40,511 bases of DNA from Asticcacaulis sp. UBA2476 (GTDB lineage: Bacteria > Pseudomonadota > Alphaproteobacteria > Caulobacterales > Caulobacteraceae), in contig DDPE01000021.1 of assembly GCA_002342035.1 (NCBI GenBank), forward strand, positions 1 through 40,511, written 5' to 3'. Positions within the stretch are counted from its first letter, which is position 1; each line of letters opens with the position of its first letter. The position numbers and the translations under genes are program-made. Under the pieces are notes generated by a model that was given only the letters and a program-made list of their open reading frames with translations, did no database searches and was not told where the DNA came from. Positions 23,828 through 32,273 of the stretch are shown here, one piece after another.

Positions 23828-25228
23828 TTAAGTGTTGATCACTCGACCATCGGCATCCAAAGACGCCTCAAGGATGGCTTCCGACATGGTCGGGTGCGGG
23901 AACACGGTGCCTTGCAGGTCTTCTTCGGTGGCTTCCATGGTGATAGCGAGGCAAAAGCCCTGCACCATTTCCGTCACGTTAGCACCGATCATGTGCGCCC
24001 CTAAAAGCGCCCCTGTCTTCTTCTCAAAAATGACCTTCACAAAGCCAAGCGTCTCAGACGACGCCACCGCCCGGCCATTGGCGCGGAACGGGAAACGGCC
24101 GATTTTGACATCAAGCTTTTGTTCCTTGGCCGCCTGCTCGGTGATACCGACAGAGGCAACTTCGGGTGTTGCATACGTACAACCCGGTATCGGCGGGTTA
24201 AGGTTGGACAGCTTACGACCGGCCATATAGTCGGCAGCGTGCACCGCTTCGTGCGACGCCTTATGCGCCAGCCAAGGCGGGCCAGCACAGTCACCAATGG
24301 CATATAGCCCTTTGACGTTAGTCTTGCCGTGGCTGTCGTTCTTGACATGGCCGCGGTCCATCTCGACTCCCAGTTTTTCGAGGCCGATGCCATCAGTATT
24401 GGCCACGATACCGACGGCGACAATGCAGCCTTCGGCGGCCAGAATCTCTGACTTTCCGGCCACTTCGACATGAACGGCCACGCCCTTAGCCGGTTTTTCG
24501 ATCTTGGTGACCTTGGCGCTGATGCGGAAATTGATCCCGCGCTTTTTGAAGGCCTTAAGCGCTTCCGCCGACACTTCATGATCTTCGACCGGCAGGATTC
24601 GGTCCATGGCCTCAACGACCGTGACCTCGGTCCCCAGCGCCTTATAGAAGCTGGCAAATTCGATCCCGATCGCACCTGAACCAATGATAATCAATGATTT
24701 AGGCTGAGACTTTGGTGCCAGAGCATTGCGATAGGTCCAGATACGCTCACCGTCAGAAACCGCACCGATGGCGGGGATTTCCCGCGCACGGGCACCAACG
24801 GCCAGCATGACGTTCTTGGCTTCAACCGTCTGGATGCCGCCAGCTTTAAGCGTCACGACAACCTTGGGTGCGTCTTTGCCGGGCTCTAATACCGCCGAGC
24901 CTTCGATGACGTCGATTTTGTTTTTCTTCATGAGGTAAGCGACACCGCCGCTCATGGTCTTTGTCACGCCGCGCGAACGCTGAATGACCTTTTCAAAATC
25001 ATAGCCCGGATTAGAGGCCGACAGGCCGTAATCCTCGAGATGGTGAAGCTTATCATAGACTTCAGCCGATTTCAGCAGCGCCTTGGCAGGTATACAGCCC
25101 CAGTTCAGGCAGATGCCGCCCAAGGCTTCACGCTCGACGATGGCGACCTTAAGGCCGTTCTGAGAGGCGCGAATGGCACCTTCGTAACCGCCGGGGCCGG
25201 AACCGATAACAACGAGATCATAAGACAT
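23828..25228 (-). CDS. lpdA: Dihydrolipoyl dehydrogenase (E3)
   Basis: A 466-residue FAD flavoprotein that reoxidises dihydrolipoyl groups with NAD+. GSGPGGYEGAIRA is the FAD Rossmann loop; GGICLNWGCIPAK holds the redox disulfide (C40 and C45); GSGAIGIEFASF is the NAD loop; GLYAIGDCAG binds FAD; FPHPTMSEAILEA near the C-terminus supplies the His-Glu pair. It is the last gene of pdhA-pdhB-pdhC-lpdA, 14 bases after pdhC, with a shared terminator downstream. It probably also serves other 2-oxoacid complexes. Confidence 0.97.
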   Translation of the reverse strand: MSYDLVVIGSGPGGYEGAIRASQNGLKVAIVEREALGGICLNWGCIPAKALLKSAEVYDKLHHLEDYGLSASNPGYDFEKVIQRSRGVTKTMSGGVAYLMKKNKIDVIEGSAVLEPGKDAPKVVVTLKAGGIQTVEAKNVMLAVGARAREIPAIGAVSDGERIWTYRNALAPKSQPKSLIIIGSGAIGIEFASFYKALGTEVTVVEAMDRILPVEDHEVSAEALKAFKKRGINFRISAKVTKIEKPAKGVAVHVEVAGKSEILAAEGCIVAVGIVANTDGIGLEKLGVEMDRGHVKNDSHGKTNVKGLYAIGDCAGPPWLAHKASHEAVHAADYMAGRKLSNLNPPIPGCTYATPEVASVGITEQAAKEQKLDVKIGRFPFRANGRAVASSETLGFVKVIFEKKTGALLGAHMIGANVTEMVQGFCLAITMEATEEDLQGTVFPHPTMSEAILEASLDADGRVINT

Positions 25229-25242
25229 GTGTTTTCAGTTCC

Positions 25243-26514
25243 CTATGCCAGCATCTTAATAGGATCTTGCAACAGATCCTTTAGCGCCGTGATGTACTTT
25301 GCACCGATCGAGCCATCGACGACGCGGTGATCGCAGGTCAGTGTCACCGTCATGACGGTGGCCACGGCTAACTGACCGCCCTTGACGACCGGACGTTGCT
25401 CGCCAGCACCGACGGACAGGATGCAGCCCTGCGGTTCGTTGATGATTGAGGCAAACTGCTTGATGCCAAACATACCCAGGTTGGACACAGAGAATGTGCC
25501 GCCCTGGAATTCTTCGGGTTTCAGCTTGCGATCACGCGCACGACCCGCCAGATCCTTGGTTTCCCTAGCAATCTGAGCCAAAGACTTGGTTTCGGCTTTA
25601 CGGATGATCGGGGTGATCAGGCCACCATCAATCGCCACGGCCATAGCAATATCGGCATTGTGATGCATGGCGATGCCTTCGGGTGTGAAGGACGCATTGG
25701 CTTCCGGCACTTGCTTAAGCGCCAACGCTACCGCCTTAATGACGATATCATTGACCGAAACCTTAACGCCTTGCGATTCCAATGCCGTGTTGATCTTGGC
25801 GCGGGCCGCCAGCAGATTATCGATTTCGATATCGATCGTCAGCGGGAAATGCGGAATATCGCGGAAGCTGTCGGTCAGGCGACGCGCGATAACCTTGCGC
25901 ATACCATCCAGCGGCACCAGATCGTAGGAACCCGGTGCGATGCCCAGTTGCTCCAGAGATTGCGCCTTACGCGGTTCACTGGAAGCTGCCGCAGCAGGTG
26001 CTGACCCGGCTTTACCGGCTCCGCTTTTCAGGGCTTCTTCGATATCGCGTTTGATCACACGGCCATGTGGCCCTGTACCTTTGAGCAGTTTGAGATCAAG
26101 CTTGTTGATCTCAGCCAGACGGCGCGCCAGAGGCGATGCCGCCACCCTCGCGCCTGATGTTACCGCCGGAGCCGATACCGGGGCAGGCGCCGCCGCTACT
26201 GTAGCCACTTCCGCCTTTGGGGCTTCGGTTTTTGCTGGCTCAGCCACCTTTTGAGGAGCCGGCGCAGCAGAACCTCCCTCACCGGCTAAGCGTGCGATCG
26301 GCGTATTGACCTTGACGCCTTCGGTGCCAGCCTCAATCAGGATGGCTTCGATAGTACCTTCGTCGACGGCTTCGACTTCCATCGTCGCCTTATCGGTTTC
26401 GATCTCAGCAATCACGTCACCGGCGGAGACCGTGTCCCCAACCTTAACGTGCCACTTCGCCAGAATGCCCTCTTCCATCGTAGGCGAAAGGGCCGGCATC
26501 AGAATATCAGTCAT
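25243..26514 (-). CDS. pdhC: Pyruvate dehydrogenase E2, dihydrolipoyl acetyltransferase
   Basis: A 423-residue E2 core subunit. Lipoyl domain 1-78 (DKATMEVEAV, lipoyl Lys42), an Ala/Pro linker, the E3-binding domain near 130-165 (ASPLARRLAEINKLDLKLLKG, GPHGRVIKRDIE), a second linker and a catalytic domain from about 195 with CDHRVVDG as the His-Asp catalytic motif. It transfers acetyl to CoA. The lipoyl domain is nearly identical to that of PdhB just upstream. Spacing is 11 bases from pdhB and 14 to lpdA, so it is a tight operon. Confidence 0.97.
   Translation of the reverse strand: MTDILMPALSPTMEEGILAKWHVKVGDTVSAGDVIAEIETDKATMEVEAVDEGTIEAILIEAGTEGVKVNTPIARLAGEGGSAAPAPQKVAEPAKTEAPKAEVATVAAAPAPVSAPAVTSGARVAASPLARRLAEINKLDLKLLKGTGPHGRVIKRDIEEALKSGAGKAGSAPAAAASSEPRKAQSLEQLGIAPGSYDLVPLDGMRKVIARRLTDSFRDIPHFPLTIDIEIDNLLAARAKINTALESQGVKVSVNDIVIKAVALALKQVPEANASFTPEGIAMHHNADIAMAVAIDGGLITPIIRKAETKSLAQIARETKDLAGRARDRKLKPEEFQGGTFSVSNLGMFGIKQFASIINEPQGCILSVGAGEQRPVVKGGQLAVATVMTVTLTCDHRVVDGSIGAKYITALKDLLQDPIKMLA
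26281..26514 (-). repeat. Lipoyl-domain duplication, copy in pdhC
   Basis: Codons 1-78 of pdhC match codons 1-78 of pdhB at 72 of 78 residues. A 32-base stretch (26294-26325) is identical to 27664-27695. Confidence 0.9.
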
Positions 26515-26525
26515 GATGTATTCCC

Positions 26526-27884
26526 TTACTTGTACGAGACTTGTTTGACGGCCGCGATGATTTTCTCAACGCTCGGCACCGTCAGGGCTTCGAGGTTGGC
26601 AGCATACGGCATGGGCACGTCTTCCTGATGAACGCGCGCAGGCGGCGCATCCAGATCGTCAAACGCATCCGCTGTCACGCGGGCGGCGATTTCAGCGCCG
26701 ACGCCGCAAGGGCCCCAGCCTTCTTCGACCGTGACCAGACGGTTGGTCTTCTTCACCGAAGCAATAACCGTGTCAGTATCCAGCGGACGCAGGGTACGCA
26801 GGTTAACGACCTCGGCATCAATGCCTTCAGCCGCTAATTGGTCAGCGGCTTTCAGGGCAAAACCGACCATGCGTGAGTGGGCAACGATAGTAACATCCTT
26901 GCCTTCGCGTTGGATCTTGGCCTTGCCAATCGGCAGCACGAAATCTTCGACATCGGGGATTTCGAACTCAAGGCCGTACATCATTTCGTGCTCAAGGAAC
27001 ACGACCGGGTTGGGATCGCGGATAGCTGCTTTCAGGAGACCCTTAGCATCTGCCGCATCGTAAGGGGCTACGACCTTAAGACCGGGGACGTTGGCGTACC
27101 ATGCCGAATAGTCCTGAGAATGCTGCGCACCCACGCGGGCAGCGGCACCGTTCGGACCACGATAGACGATCGACGACTTGATCTGACCGCCCGACATATA
27201 GAGCGTCTTGGCCGAAGAATTCAGGATGTGGTCAATCGCTTGCATAGCGAAATTGAACGTCATAAATTCAATGATCGGCTTAAGGCCCGCCATAGCGGCC
27301 CCGGCACCCACACCGGCAAAGCCCATTTCGGTAATCGGCGTGTCGATCACGCGGCGATCACCAAATTCTTCCAGCAGGCCGCGCGATACCTTATAGGCCC
27401 CCTGATACTGAGCGACTTCCTCACCCATCAGGAAAACCTTTTCGTCACGGCGCATTTCTTCGGCCATAGCATCGCGCAAAGCATCACGGACGGTGATTTT
27501 CACCATCGGCGTGCCTTCCGGGAATTCAGGGTCACGAAGCTCAGGCTTAGCGGGGGCTTCCGGGGTCGTTTCCGTGGGCTTATCCGCAACCACAGCCGGT
27601 TGAGCCGCAGGCGCATCGGCCTTAGCCGGTGCCTTGGCGGCATTATCACCGCCAGCCAGACGCGCGATCGGCGTATTGACCTTGACGCCTTCGGTACCGG
27701 CTTCGATCAAAATCTCTTCGATCTGGCCTTCGTCGACAGCTTCGACTTCCATCGTCGCTTTATCGGTCTCGATTTCAGCAATCACGTCGCCAGCCGAGAC
27801 GGTATCGCCCGCCTTAACCAGCCACTTCGACAGCGTGCCCTCTTCCATAGTCGGTGAGAGCGCGGGCATTAAAATATCAGTCAT
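26526..27884 (-). CDS. pdhB: Pyruvate dehydrogenase E1 beta with N-terminal lipoyl domain
   Basis: A 452-residue E1 beta subunit. The first 78 residues are a lipoyl domain (lipoyl Lys in DKATMEVEAV), then an Ala/Pro-rich linker to about 115, then the TPP-dependent beta fold: VFLMGEEVAQYQGAYKVSRGL, EFMTFNFAMQAIDHI, GPNGAAARVGAQHSQ and VEEGWGPCGVGAEIAA. Fusion of a lipoyl domain to E1 beta is characteristic of alphaproteobacterial pyruvate dehydrogenases. It starts 11 bases after pdhA ends. With PdhA it decarboxylates pyruvate and loads acetyl groups onto lipoate. Confidence 0.97.
   Translation of the reverse strand: MTDILMPALSPTMEEGTLSKWLVKAGDTVSAGDVIAEIETDKATMEVEAVDEGQIEEILIEAGTEGVKVNTPIARLAGGDNAAKAPAKADAPAAQPAVVADKPTETTPEAPAKPELRDPEFPEGTPMVKITVRDALRDAMAEEMRRDEKVFLMGEEVAQYQGAYKVSRGLLEEFGDRRVIDTPITEMGFAGVGAGAAMAGLKPIIEFMTFNFAMQAIDHILNSSAKTLYMSGGQIKSSIVYRGPNGAAARVGAQHSQDYSAWYANVPGLKVVAPYDAADAKGLLKAAIRDPNPVVFLEHEMMYGLEFEIPDVEDFVLPIGKAKIQREGKDVTIVAHSRMVGFALKAADQLAAEGIDAEVVNLRTLRPLDTDTVIASVKKTNRLVTVEEGWGPCGVGAEIAARVTADAFDDLDAPPARVHQEDVPMPYAANLEALTVPSVEKIIAAVKQVSYK
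27651..27884 (-). repeat. Lipoyl-domain duplication, copy in pdhB
   Basis: Partner of 26281-26514. Differences are limited to residues 17, 19, 22, 25, 54 and 57; residues 26-53 are identical. Confidence 0.9.
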
Positions 27885-27895
27885 ATGTTTAAACC

Positions 27896-28924
27896 TTACG
27901 CCTCAAGATAGACATCTGTATAAAGCTCGGACGGGTCCGGCTCAGGGCTCGTCTGGGCGAATTCCACAGCTTCCAGGACGATGGCCTTGATCTCGTTATC
28001 GATGACCTTAAGCTCGTCCTCGGTAACCCCGGCCTGCTCGATCATGGTTTTGATATGATCAATTGGATCGCGGTTCTTTTTGACGTCATCGACCTCTTCC
28101 TTGGTGCGGTATTTGGCCGGATCGGACATGGAGTGACCGCGGTAGCGATAGGTCTTCATCTCAAGGATATAGGGGCCATTGCCTGAACGGGCATGCTCAG
28201 ACGCGCGCAAACCGGCTTCATAGACGGCAAATACGTCCATGCCATCAACCTGCTCGCCCGGAATGCCAAACGATGCACCGCGCATATAAAGCTCAGTGGT
28301 GGCCGATGCCCGCGCAAGGCTGGTGCCCATGGCGTATTCGTTGTTTTCGATCACATAAACGACCGGCAGCTTCCACAGCTTGGCCATATTGAAGCTCTCG
28401 TAAACCTGGCCCTGGTTGGCCGCACCATCACCAAAGTAGGTGTAGGAGACATTGCCGTTTTGCTTATAGAAGTCAGCAAAGGCCAGACCGGTCCCCAGTG
28501 ACACCTGCGCGCCGACGATGCCGTGACCGCCAAAGAAGCCGGTTTCGATGTCAAACATGTGCATCGAACCGCCCTTACCTTTGGACGATCCACCGATACG
28601 GCCGGTCAGTTCGGCCATGACCTCTTTCGGGTCCATGCCTGCGGCCAGCATATGGCCGTGGTCACGGTAGCCGGTGATAACCTGATCCCCGTCAATCGAG
28701 GCGGCCTCCATACCTACGGCAACCGCTTCCTGACCGATATAAAGGTGGCAGAAGCCCCCGATCAGGCCCATGCCGTATAGCTGACCGGCACGCTCTTCGA
28801 AGCGGCGGATCAGCAGCATTTCGCGATAATATTTTAAAAGATCATCTTTGGACGTATTACGGTTCACAGATGGGGTGGAGTTGGAACCTTGGGTTCCGTC
28901 ACTTGCCTTAGCGGCACGCGCCAT
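27896..28924 (-). CDS. pdhA: Pyruvate dehydrogenase E1 alpha
   Basis: A 342-residue TPP-dependent E1 alpha. LLIRRFEERAGQLYGMGLIGGF opens the fold (split here for reading), GGHGIVGAQVSLGTGLAFA follows, and YFGDGAANQGQVYESFN with VIENNEY is the TPP/Mg2+ motif; TYRYRGHSMSDPAKYR is the regulatory-loop region. The frame extends seven codons up to 28945, but ATG 28924 has AGGGAGGT about six bases ahead and gives the usual Ala-rich start. It is the first gene of the pdh operon, 95 bases after the FtsB-like gene. Confidence 0.97.
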   Translation of the reverse strand: MARAAKASDGTQGSNSTPSVNRNTSKDDLLKYYREMLLIRRFEERAGQLYGMGLIGGFCHLYIGQEAVAVGMEAASIDGDQVITGYRDHGHMLAAGMDPKEVMAELTGRIGGSSKGKGGSMHMFDIETGFFGGHGIVGAQVSLGTGLAFADFYKQNGNVSYTYFGDGAANQGQVYESFNMAKLWKLPVVYVIENNEYAMGTSLARASATTELYMRGASFGIPGEQVDGMDVFAVYEAGLRASEHARSGNGPYILEMKTYRYRGHSMSDPAKYRTKEEVDDVKKNRDPIDHIKTMIEQAGVTEDELKVIDNEIKAIVLEAVEFAQTSPEPDPSELYTDVYLEA

Positions 28925-29019
28925 GAATACCTCCCTGAGCATCATGTTAAAAAGTCAGAATAAATTAGACGCTATCCATTTATGAGAAGGATGGCCCCTC
29001 GTAAAGGCCCCTTGCTGTG

Positions 29020-29334
29020 TCAGGAATTAGCGCTTTTGTCGATTTGATCGCGGATCACATATTCGTTAGCTTCACCGAAGCCAAGAATAACGCGCGCACG
29101 CTCCTCAAGTAAATCCTTTGAAAGATTATCTGTGCGTAGATAACGCGCCCTTGCCTCAAGATCCTGACGTTCGGATTTGAGCTTTTCAAGTTTATTTTCA
29201 GCAACCATGAGATCTCTTTGTCTGTTTTCTTGTGAAAACAAACCTTTATCGCCCGTCATAAACTGAACGCAGCAATAGGCCAATAATATAGATAGGATTG
29301 CGGTAGGCAAATAAGGTCTCAGGTGTAAAAACAC
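29020..29334 (-). CDS. ftsB: FtsB/DivIC-like septum formation initiator
   Basis: A 104-residue bitopic membrane protein of the divisome, partner of FtsL and FtsQ. A single transmembrane helix (about 8-25, LPTAILSILLAYCCVQF) is followed by a coiled coil (NRQRDLMVAENKLEKLKSER, then LEARARYLRTDNLSKDLLEE) and a C-terminal GFGEANEYVIRD. GDKGLF between helix and coil is typical of alphaproteobacterial members. The start is GTG 29334 with AAAGGG eight bases ahead. Its place between eno and pdhA is conserved in the class. Confidence 0.9.
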   Translation of the reverse strand: MFLHLRPYLPTAILSILLAYCCVQFMTGDKGLFSQENRQRDLMVAENKLEKLKSERQDLEARARYLRTDNLSKDLLEERARVILGFGEANEYVIRDQIDKSANS

Positions 29335-29638
29335 GACTTACGCCCTTTCTGGACGGCGGACAGCATTAAGGCCCAATTTGACGCCCGCCCGTTAACAAAC
29401 TGTTACCGATGATGTCTTGCGCCATGAAAGAATTTATCACTTTTCCCAACAAAAATCGGCGCAAGTGTTAGATTTTGCACGGCCATCTCATTCATTTTTG
29501 GCGGATATGTAAAAAATCTTTCCCCGTGCGTAAATTTGATTGATTTTGATCAGGCGTTTACGGCGATTCCATAGGCACATAAAATAACGGCGGGAAAGTT
29601 GCCCTTCCCGCCGTCACAATATTTATGGACATACGTCT
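29335..29638. other. Intergenic region between ftsB and eno
   Basis: About 304 bases without a credible gene. It contains the promoter region of ftsB-pdhABC-lpdA and, at its right end, the eno terminator. AT-rich tracts at 29490-29560 are compatible with promoter DNA but I cannot assign boxes with confidence. Confidence 0.6.
29587..29614 (-). terminator. Rho-independent terminator of eno
   Basis: ACGGCGGGAA (29587-29596) pairs with TTCCCGCCGT (29605-29614) around 8 bases. On the minus strand TTATTTTATG follows the stem, starting 25 bases after the eno stop. Confidence 0.85.
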
Positions 29639-30916
29639 TTAAGAGCGAATAACACTCAGGCCCGCATAGACCGCTTCGATATCAAGCTGAGATTCAATGC
29701 GCAGCAGTTGATTATATTTTGCAAGGCGGTCAGAGCGTGCCAGAGATCCCGTCTTGATCTGCCCGCAGTTCAGCGCCACCGACAGGTCAGCAATCGTCGA
29801 ATCCTCAGTCTCGCCCGAACGGTGCGACATGACCGAGGTGTAGCCCGCACGGTGGGCCATATCGACCGCATCGAGTGTTTCGGACAAGGTGCCGATCTGA
29901 TTGACCTTAACCAGGATGGAATTGGCCAGGCCTTCGACGATGCCCATTTCCAGACGATTTGGGTTGGTCACGAACAAATCGTCACCCACCAACTGAAGGC
30001 TGTCGCCCAGACGCTCTGTCAATGCCGCCCAGCCTTCAAAATCGTCTTCGGCCATGCCATCTTCGATCGAACAGATCGGGAAGGCCTCAGCCAGCTTGGC
30101 CAGATAGTCCACCATGCCCATCGCATCGACGGTCTTGCCTTCGCCTTCCATGACATACTTGCCGTCCTTGAAGAACTCAGTCGACGCCACGTCCATAGCC
30201 AGCCAGAAATCCTGTCCGGCCTTGTAACCGGCCTGCTCACCGGCCTTCATGATGAAGGACAATGCCTCTTCGGCCGACCCAAGGTTCGGCGCAAAGCCAC
30301 CTTCATCACCGACGTTCGTATTATGGCCGGCGGACTTCAGGCCTTTTTTAAGAGCGTGGAAGATTTCCGCACCCATGCGCAAAGCCTCAGAGAAGGTCTC
30401 GGCGCCTGCCGGGACAATCATGAACTCCTGAATGTCGATGGGGTTATCAGCATGGGCACCGCCATTGATGATGTTCATCAGTGGCACCGGCAGGACGCGG
30501 GCAGAGATACCGCCCACATACTTATAGAGCGGCAGACCCGATGACAGCGCCGCCGCGCGGGCAGTCGCCAGAGAGACGCCCAGAATAGCGTTAGCGCCCA
30601 AACGTGACTTGTTTTCCGTACCATCCAGATTGATCAGGGTCTGATCAAGGCGGCGCTGATCGCGCGCATCGAAACCTGACAGCGTGTCAAAGATTTCCGT
30701 GTTGACCGCATCAACGGCTTGCAACACGCCCTTGCCCAGATAACGCTTGGCATCACCATCGCGCTTTTCGACCGCTTCGTGGGCGCCGGTTGACGCACCT
30801 GACGGAACGGCTGCGCGTCCGAACGAGCCATCTTCGAGGGTCACATCGACTTCAACGGTCGGATTGCCTCTGGAATCGAGAATTTCACGCGCAACTATAT
30901 CAATGATTTCCGTCAT
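29639..30916 (-). CDS. eno: Enolase
   Basis: A 425-residue glycolytic enzyme that converts 2-phosphoglycerate to phosphoenolpyruvate; also a common degradosome partner. REILDSRGNPTVEVDV opens the N-terminal domain; PSGASTGAHEA is the mobile loop; NVGDEGGFAPNL, SIEDGMAEDDFEGW, LVGDDLFVTN and SVMSHRSGETEDS supply the Mg2+ ligands and catalytic residues. Length is standard. AAGGA lies nine bases ahead of the ATG. It has its own terminator and is preceded by the HAD gene. Confidence 0.98.
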   Translation of the reverse strand: MTEIIDIVAREILDSRGNPTVEVDVTLEDGSFGRAAVPSGASTGAHEAVEKRDGDAKRYLGKGVLQAVDAVNTEIFDTLSGFDARDQRRLDQTLINLDGTENKSRLGANAILGVSLATARAAALSSGLPLYKYVGGISARVLPVPLMNIINGGAHADNPIDIQEFMIVPAGAETFSEALRMGAEIFHALKKGLKSAGHNTNVGDEGGFAPNLGSAEEALSFIMKAGEQAGYKAGQDFWLAMDVASTEFFKDGKYVMEGEGKTVDAMGMVDYLAKLAEAFPICSIEDGMAEDDFEGWAALTERLGDSLQLVGDDLFVTNPNRLEMGIVEGLANSILVKVNQIGTLSETLDAVDMAHRAGYTSVMSHRSGETEDSTIADLSVALNCGQIKTGSLARSDRLAKYNQLLRIESQLDIEAVYAGLSVIRS

Positions 30917-31001
30917 GGGGAGCGTCCTTAAAAGGCTTCATCTAACGGCTTGGGATTAGAGGAGAACCGCCCGCTTCGCAAGTCGTGATAACGCTAACGC
31001 T

Positions 31002-31661
31002 TCATATATTGGGATGAAAACCTGACGGCGGCCTGAGAGCCGTTAATATGTCTTGCGGGCACTCAAACAAATGATCAGGGTTTTCACGCCGTAATCGGTC
31101 GGCATTGGCAAAGCCCCAGCTTACGGCCCCAACCTTAAAGCCCGCAACGCGCGCGGCTTCTATATCGCGGATCTCATCCCCGACCGACAAGACACAGCTT
31201 GCCTCCGTGCCCGCCGCCTTTAGCAAAGCCTTGAACTTCGCCGCCTTACCAAACAGGCTAGCCCCGCAGGCATAGTGGTCGATAAGTCTTGCGATATCTG
31301 CCCCCAGTACGGTTTCCACATTTTCACGCGCATTAGAGGTGACAACCGCTACCTTAATCCCCTGATGCTTAAGCGTGGTGATCACCTCGCCTATACCGTC
31401 AAACAGAGTAATACGATCTATATGCTGTCCCTGAAGCTTGCGAACATGGGTCATGATCATGGGTAGCTTCCACATCGGTACCCGATGATGCGCCAGCAAT
31501 TCACGCGCGCCCATATCCCTCAGCGCCCTCAGATTATTGCGATCCCCGCGATCATAGCCGAACTTATCGGCCACTTCGTCAAAGATATCGAGGAACCAGC
31601 CAAACGAATCAGCCAGCGTCCCATCGAAATCAAAAATCACGAGCGTGTAGGGAATCGTCAT
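31002..31661 (-). CDS. HAD-family phosphatase (phosphoglycolate-phosphatase-like)
   Basis: A 219-residue haloacid-dehalogenase-like hydrolase. Motif I is VIFDFDGTLADS (nucleophile Asp and acid/base Asp), motif II VAVVTSNA, motif III the Lys in ASLFGKAAKF, motif IV SVGDEIRDIEAA. It resembles Gph-type phosphatases with a helical cap (about 18-90), but the substrate is not readable. The frame is open to 31706, yet that part would run into the rpmF terminator (31693-31721); ATG 31661 places FDFDGT at the usual distance, so I use it. Confidence 0.9.
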   Translation of the reverse strand: MTIPYTLVIFDFDGTLADSFGWFLDIFDEVADKFGYDRGDRNNLRALRDMGARELLAHHRVPMWKLPMIMTHVRKLQGQHIDRITLFDGIGEVITTLKHQGIKVAVVTSNARENVETVLGADIARLIDHYACGASLFGKAAKFKALLKAAGTEASCVLSVGDEIRDIEAARVAGFKVGAVSWGFANADRLRRENPDHLFECPQDILTALRPPSGFHPNI

Positions 31662-31692
31662 CCCCAGACCATAACCGCAATTCAGACATAAA

Positions 31693-31721
31693 AAAACACG
31701 GCCCATTATGAGCCGTGTTTT
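31693..31721 (-). terminator. Rho-independent terminator of rpmF
   Basis: AAAACACGGC (31693-31702) pairs with GCCGTGTTTT (31712-31721) around 9 bases. On the minus strand a T-run follows. It begins 25 bases after the rpmF stop. Confidence 0.88.
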
Positions 31722-31746
31722 AAATCTTGATCGTAATCCGAAAAAG

Positions 31747-31929
31747 TTAGTCCTTTTTCGGCGTCAAAACCTGACGGCCCTTGTACATGCCGGTCTTCAG
31801 GTCGACGTGGTGCGGACGGCGCAGCTCGCCCGTATCCTTGTCTTCGGTGTAAGGATTTGCGCCGAGTGCATGGTGCGAACGACGCATGTTGCGCCGTGAA
31901 GGCGATACTTTCCGCTTAGGTACGGCCAT
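31747..31929 (-). CDS. rpmF: 50S ribosomal protein L32
   Basis: A 60-residue bL32. AVPKRKVSPSRRNMRRSHHAL is the signature N-terminus (split here for reading) and GELRRPHHVDLKTGMYKGRQVL the rest. It lacks the cysteine pairs of zinc-binding L32 forms, as usual in alphaproteobacteria. GAGAGACGG lies upstream of the ATG. A terminator follows. Confidence 0.97.
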   Translation of the reverse strand: MAVPKRKVSPSRRNMRRSHHALGANPYTEDKDTGELRRPHHVDLKTGMYKGRQVLTPKKD

Positions 31930-32273
31930 TTCCGTCTCTCTTCTTTAAAGTTGTGCTACCGCTTCGTTGCCTTAAAGCATCTAACGATATCGCCGAAAGC
32001 TTTATGTCCAGCCCTCAAGCGCGAATAGGGGAAGGCATCTCTTATGACATGCCAGAAGGCGGGCCTTATGCCTTAAGACGGACAGATGATCAAGGTCATT
32101 TTCACGAATATGGTGAAAATATCAGGCTTTGATCCTTGAAGCCGCATCAGGGTCTTTATAGATCACTCATATATAGCCGGTAGACTACCACAAACAGGCC
32201 ATAATCCATTCAGTTACCATTCAGGTTCACTGCGGCAATCTGTTTCCATACTGACACATTAGGTCAACGCACG
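31930..32273. other. Intergenic region upstream of rpmF and the glycine-zipper gene
   Basis: About 344 bases between divergent genes, so it should hold both promoters. It also has one small open frame (32004-32132, listed separately). No terminator-like hairpin or repeat was seen. Confidence 0.5.
32004..32132 (+). CDS. Possible 42-residue small protein
   Basis: ATG at 32004 opens 42 codons to TGA at 32130-32132. The product is polar, with an EGGPYALRRTDDQGHFHEYG stretch and no hydrophobic segment. The upstream GAAAG is a weak ribosome site. No family recognised; it may be chance. Confidence 0.25.
   Translation: MSSPQARIGEGISYDMPEGGPYALRRTDDQGHFHEYGENIRL

Noticed and set aside
26877..27857. 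Long plus-strand open frame (326 codons) opposite pdhB
   Set aside because: It is the complementary-frame shadow of a well-supported, highly biased gene and has no recognisable domain.
29392..29406. CtrA-like TTAA-N7-TTAC upstream of ftsB
   Set aside because: One-mismatch versions of this 8-base motif occur many times per 40 kb by chance. Attractive for a Caulobacterales division gene, but not supportable.
29708..30544. 278-codon plus-strand open frame opposite eno
   Set aside because: Shadow of eno; no domain or ribosome site.
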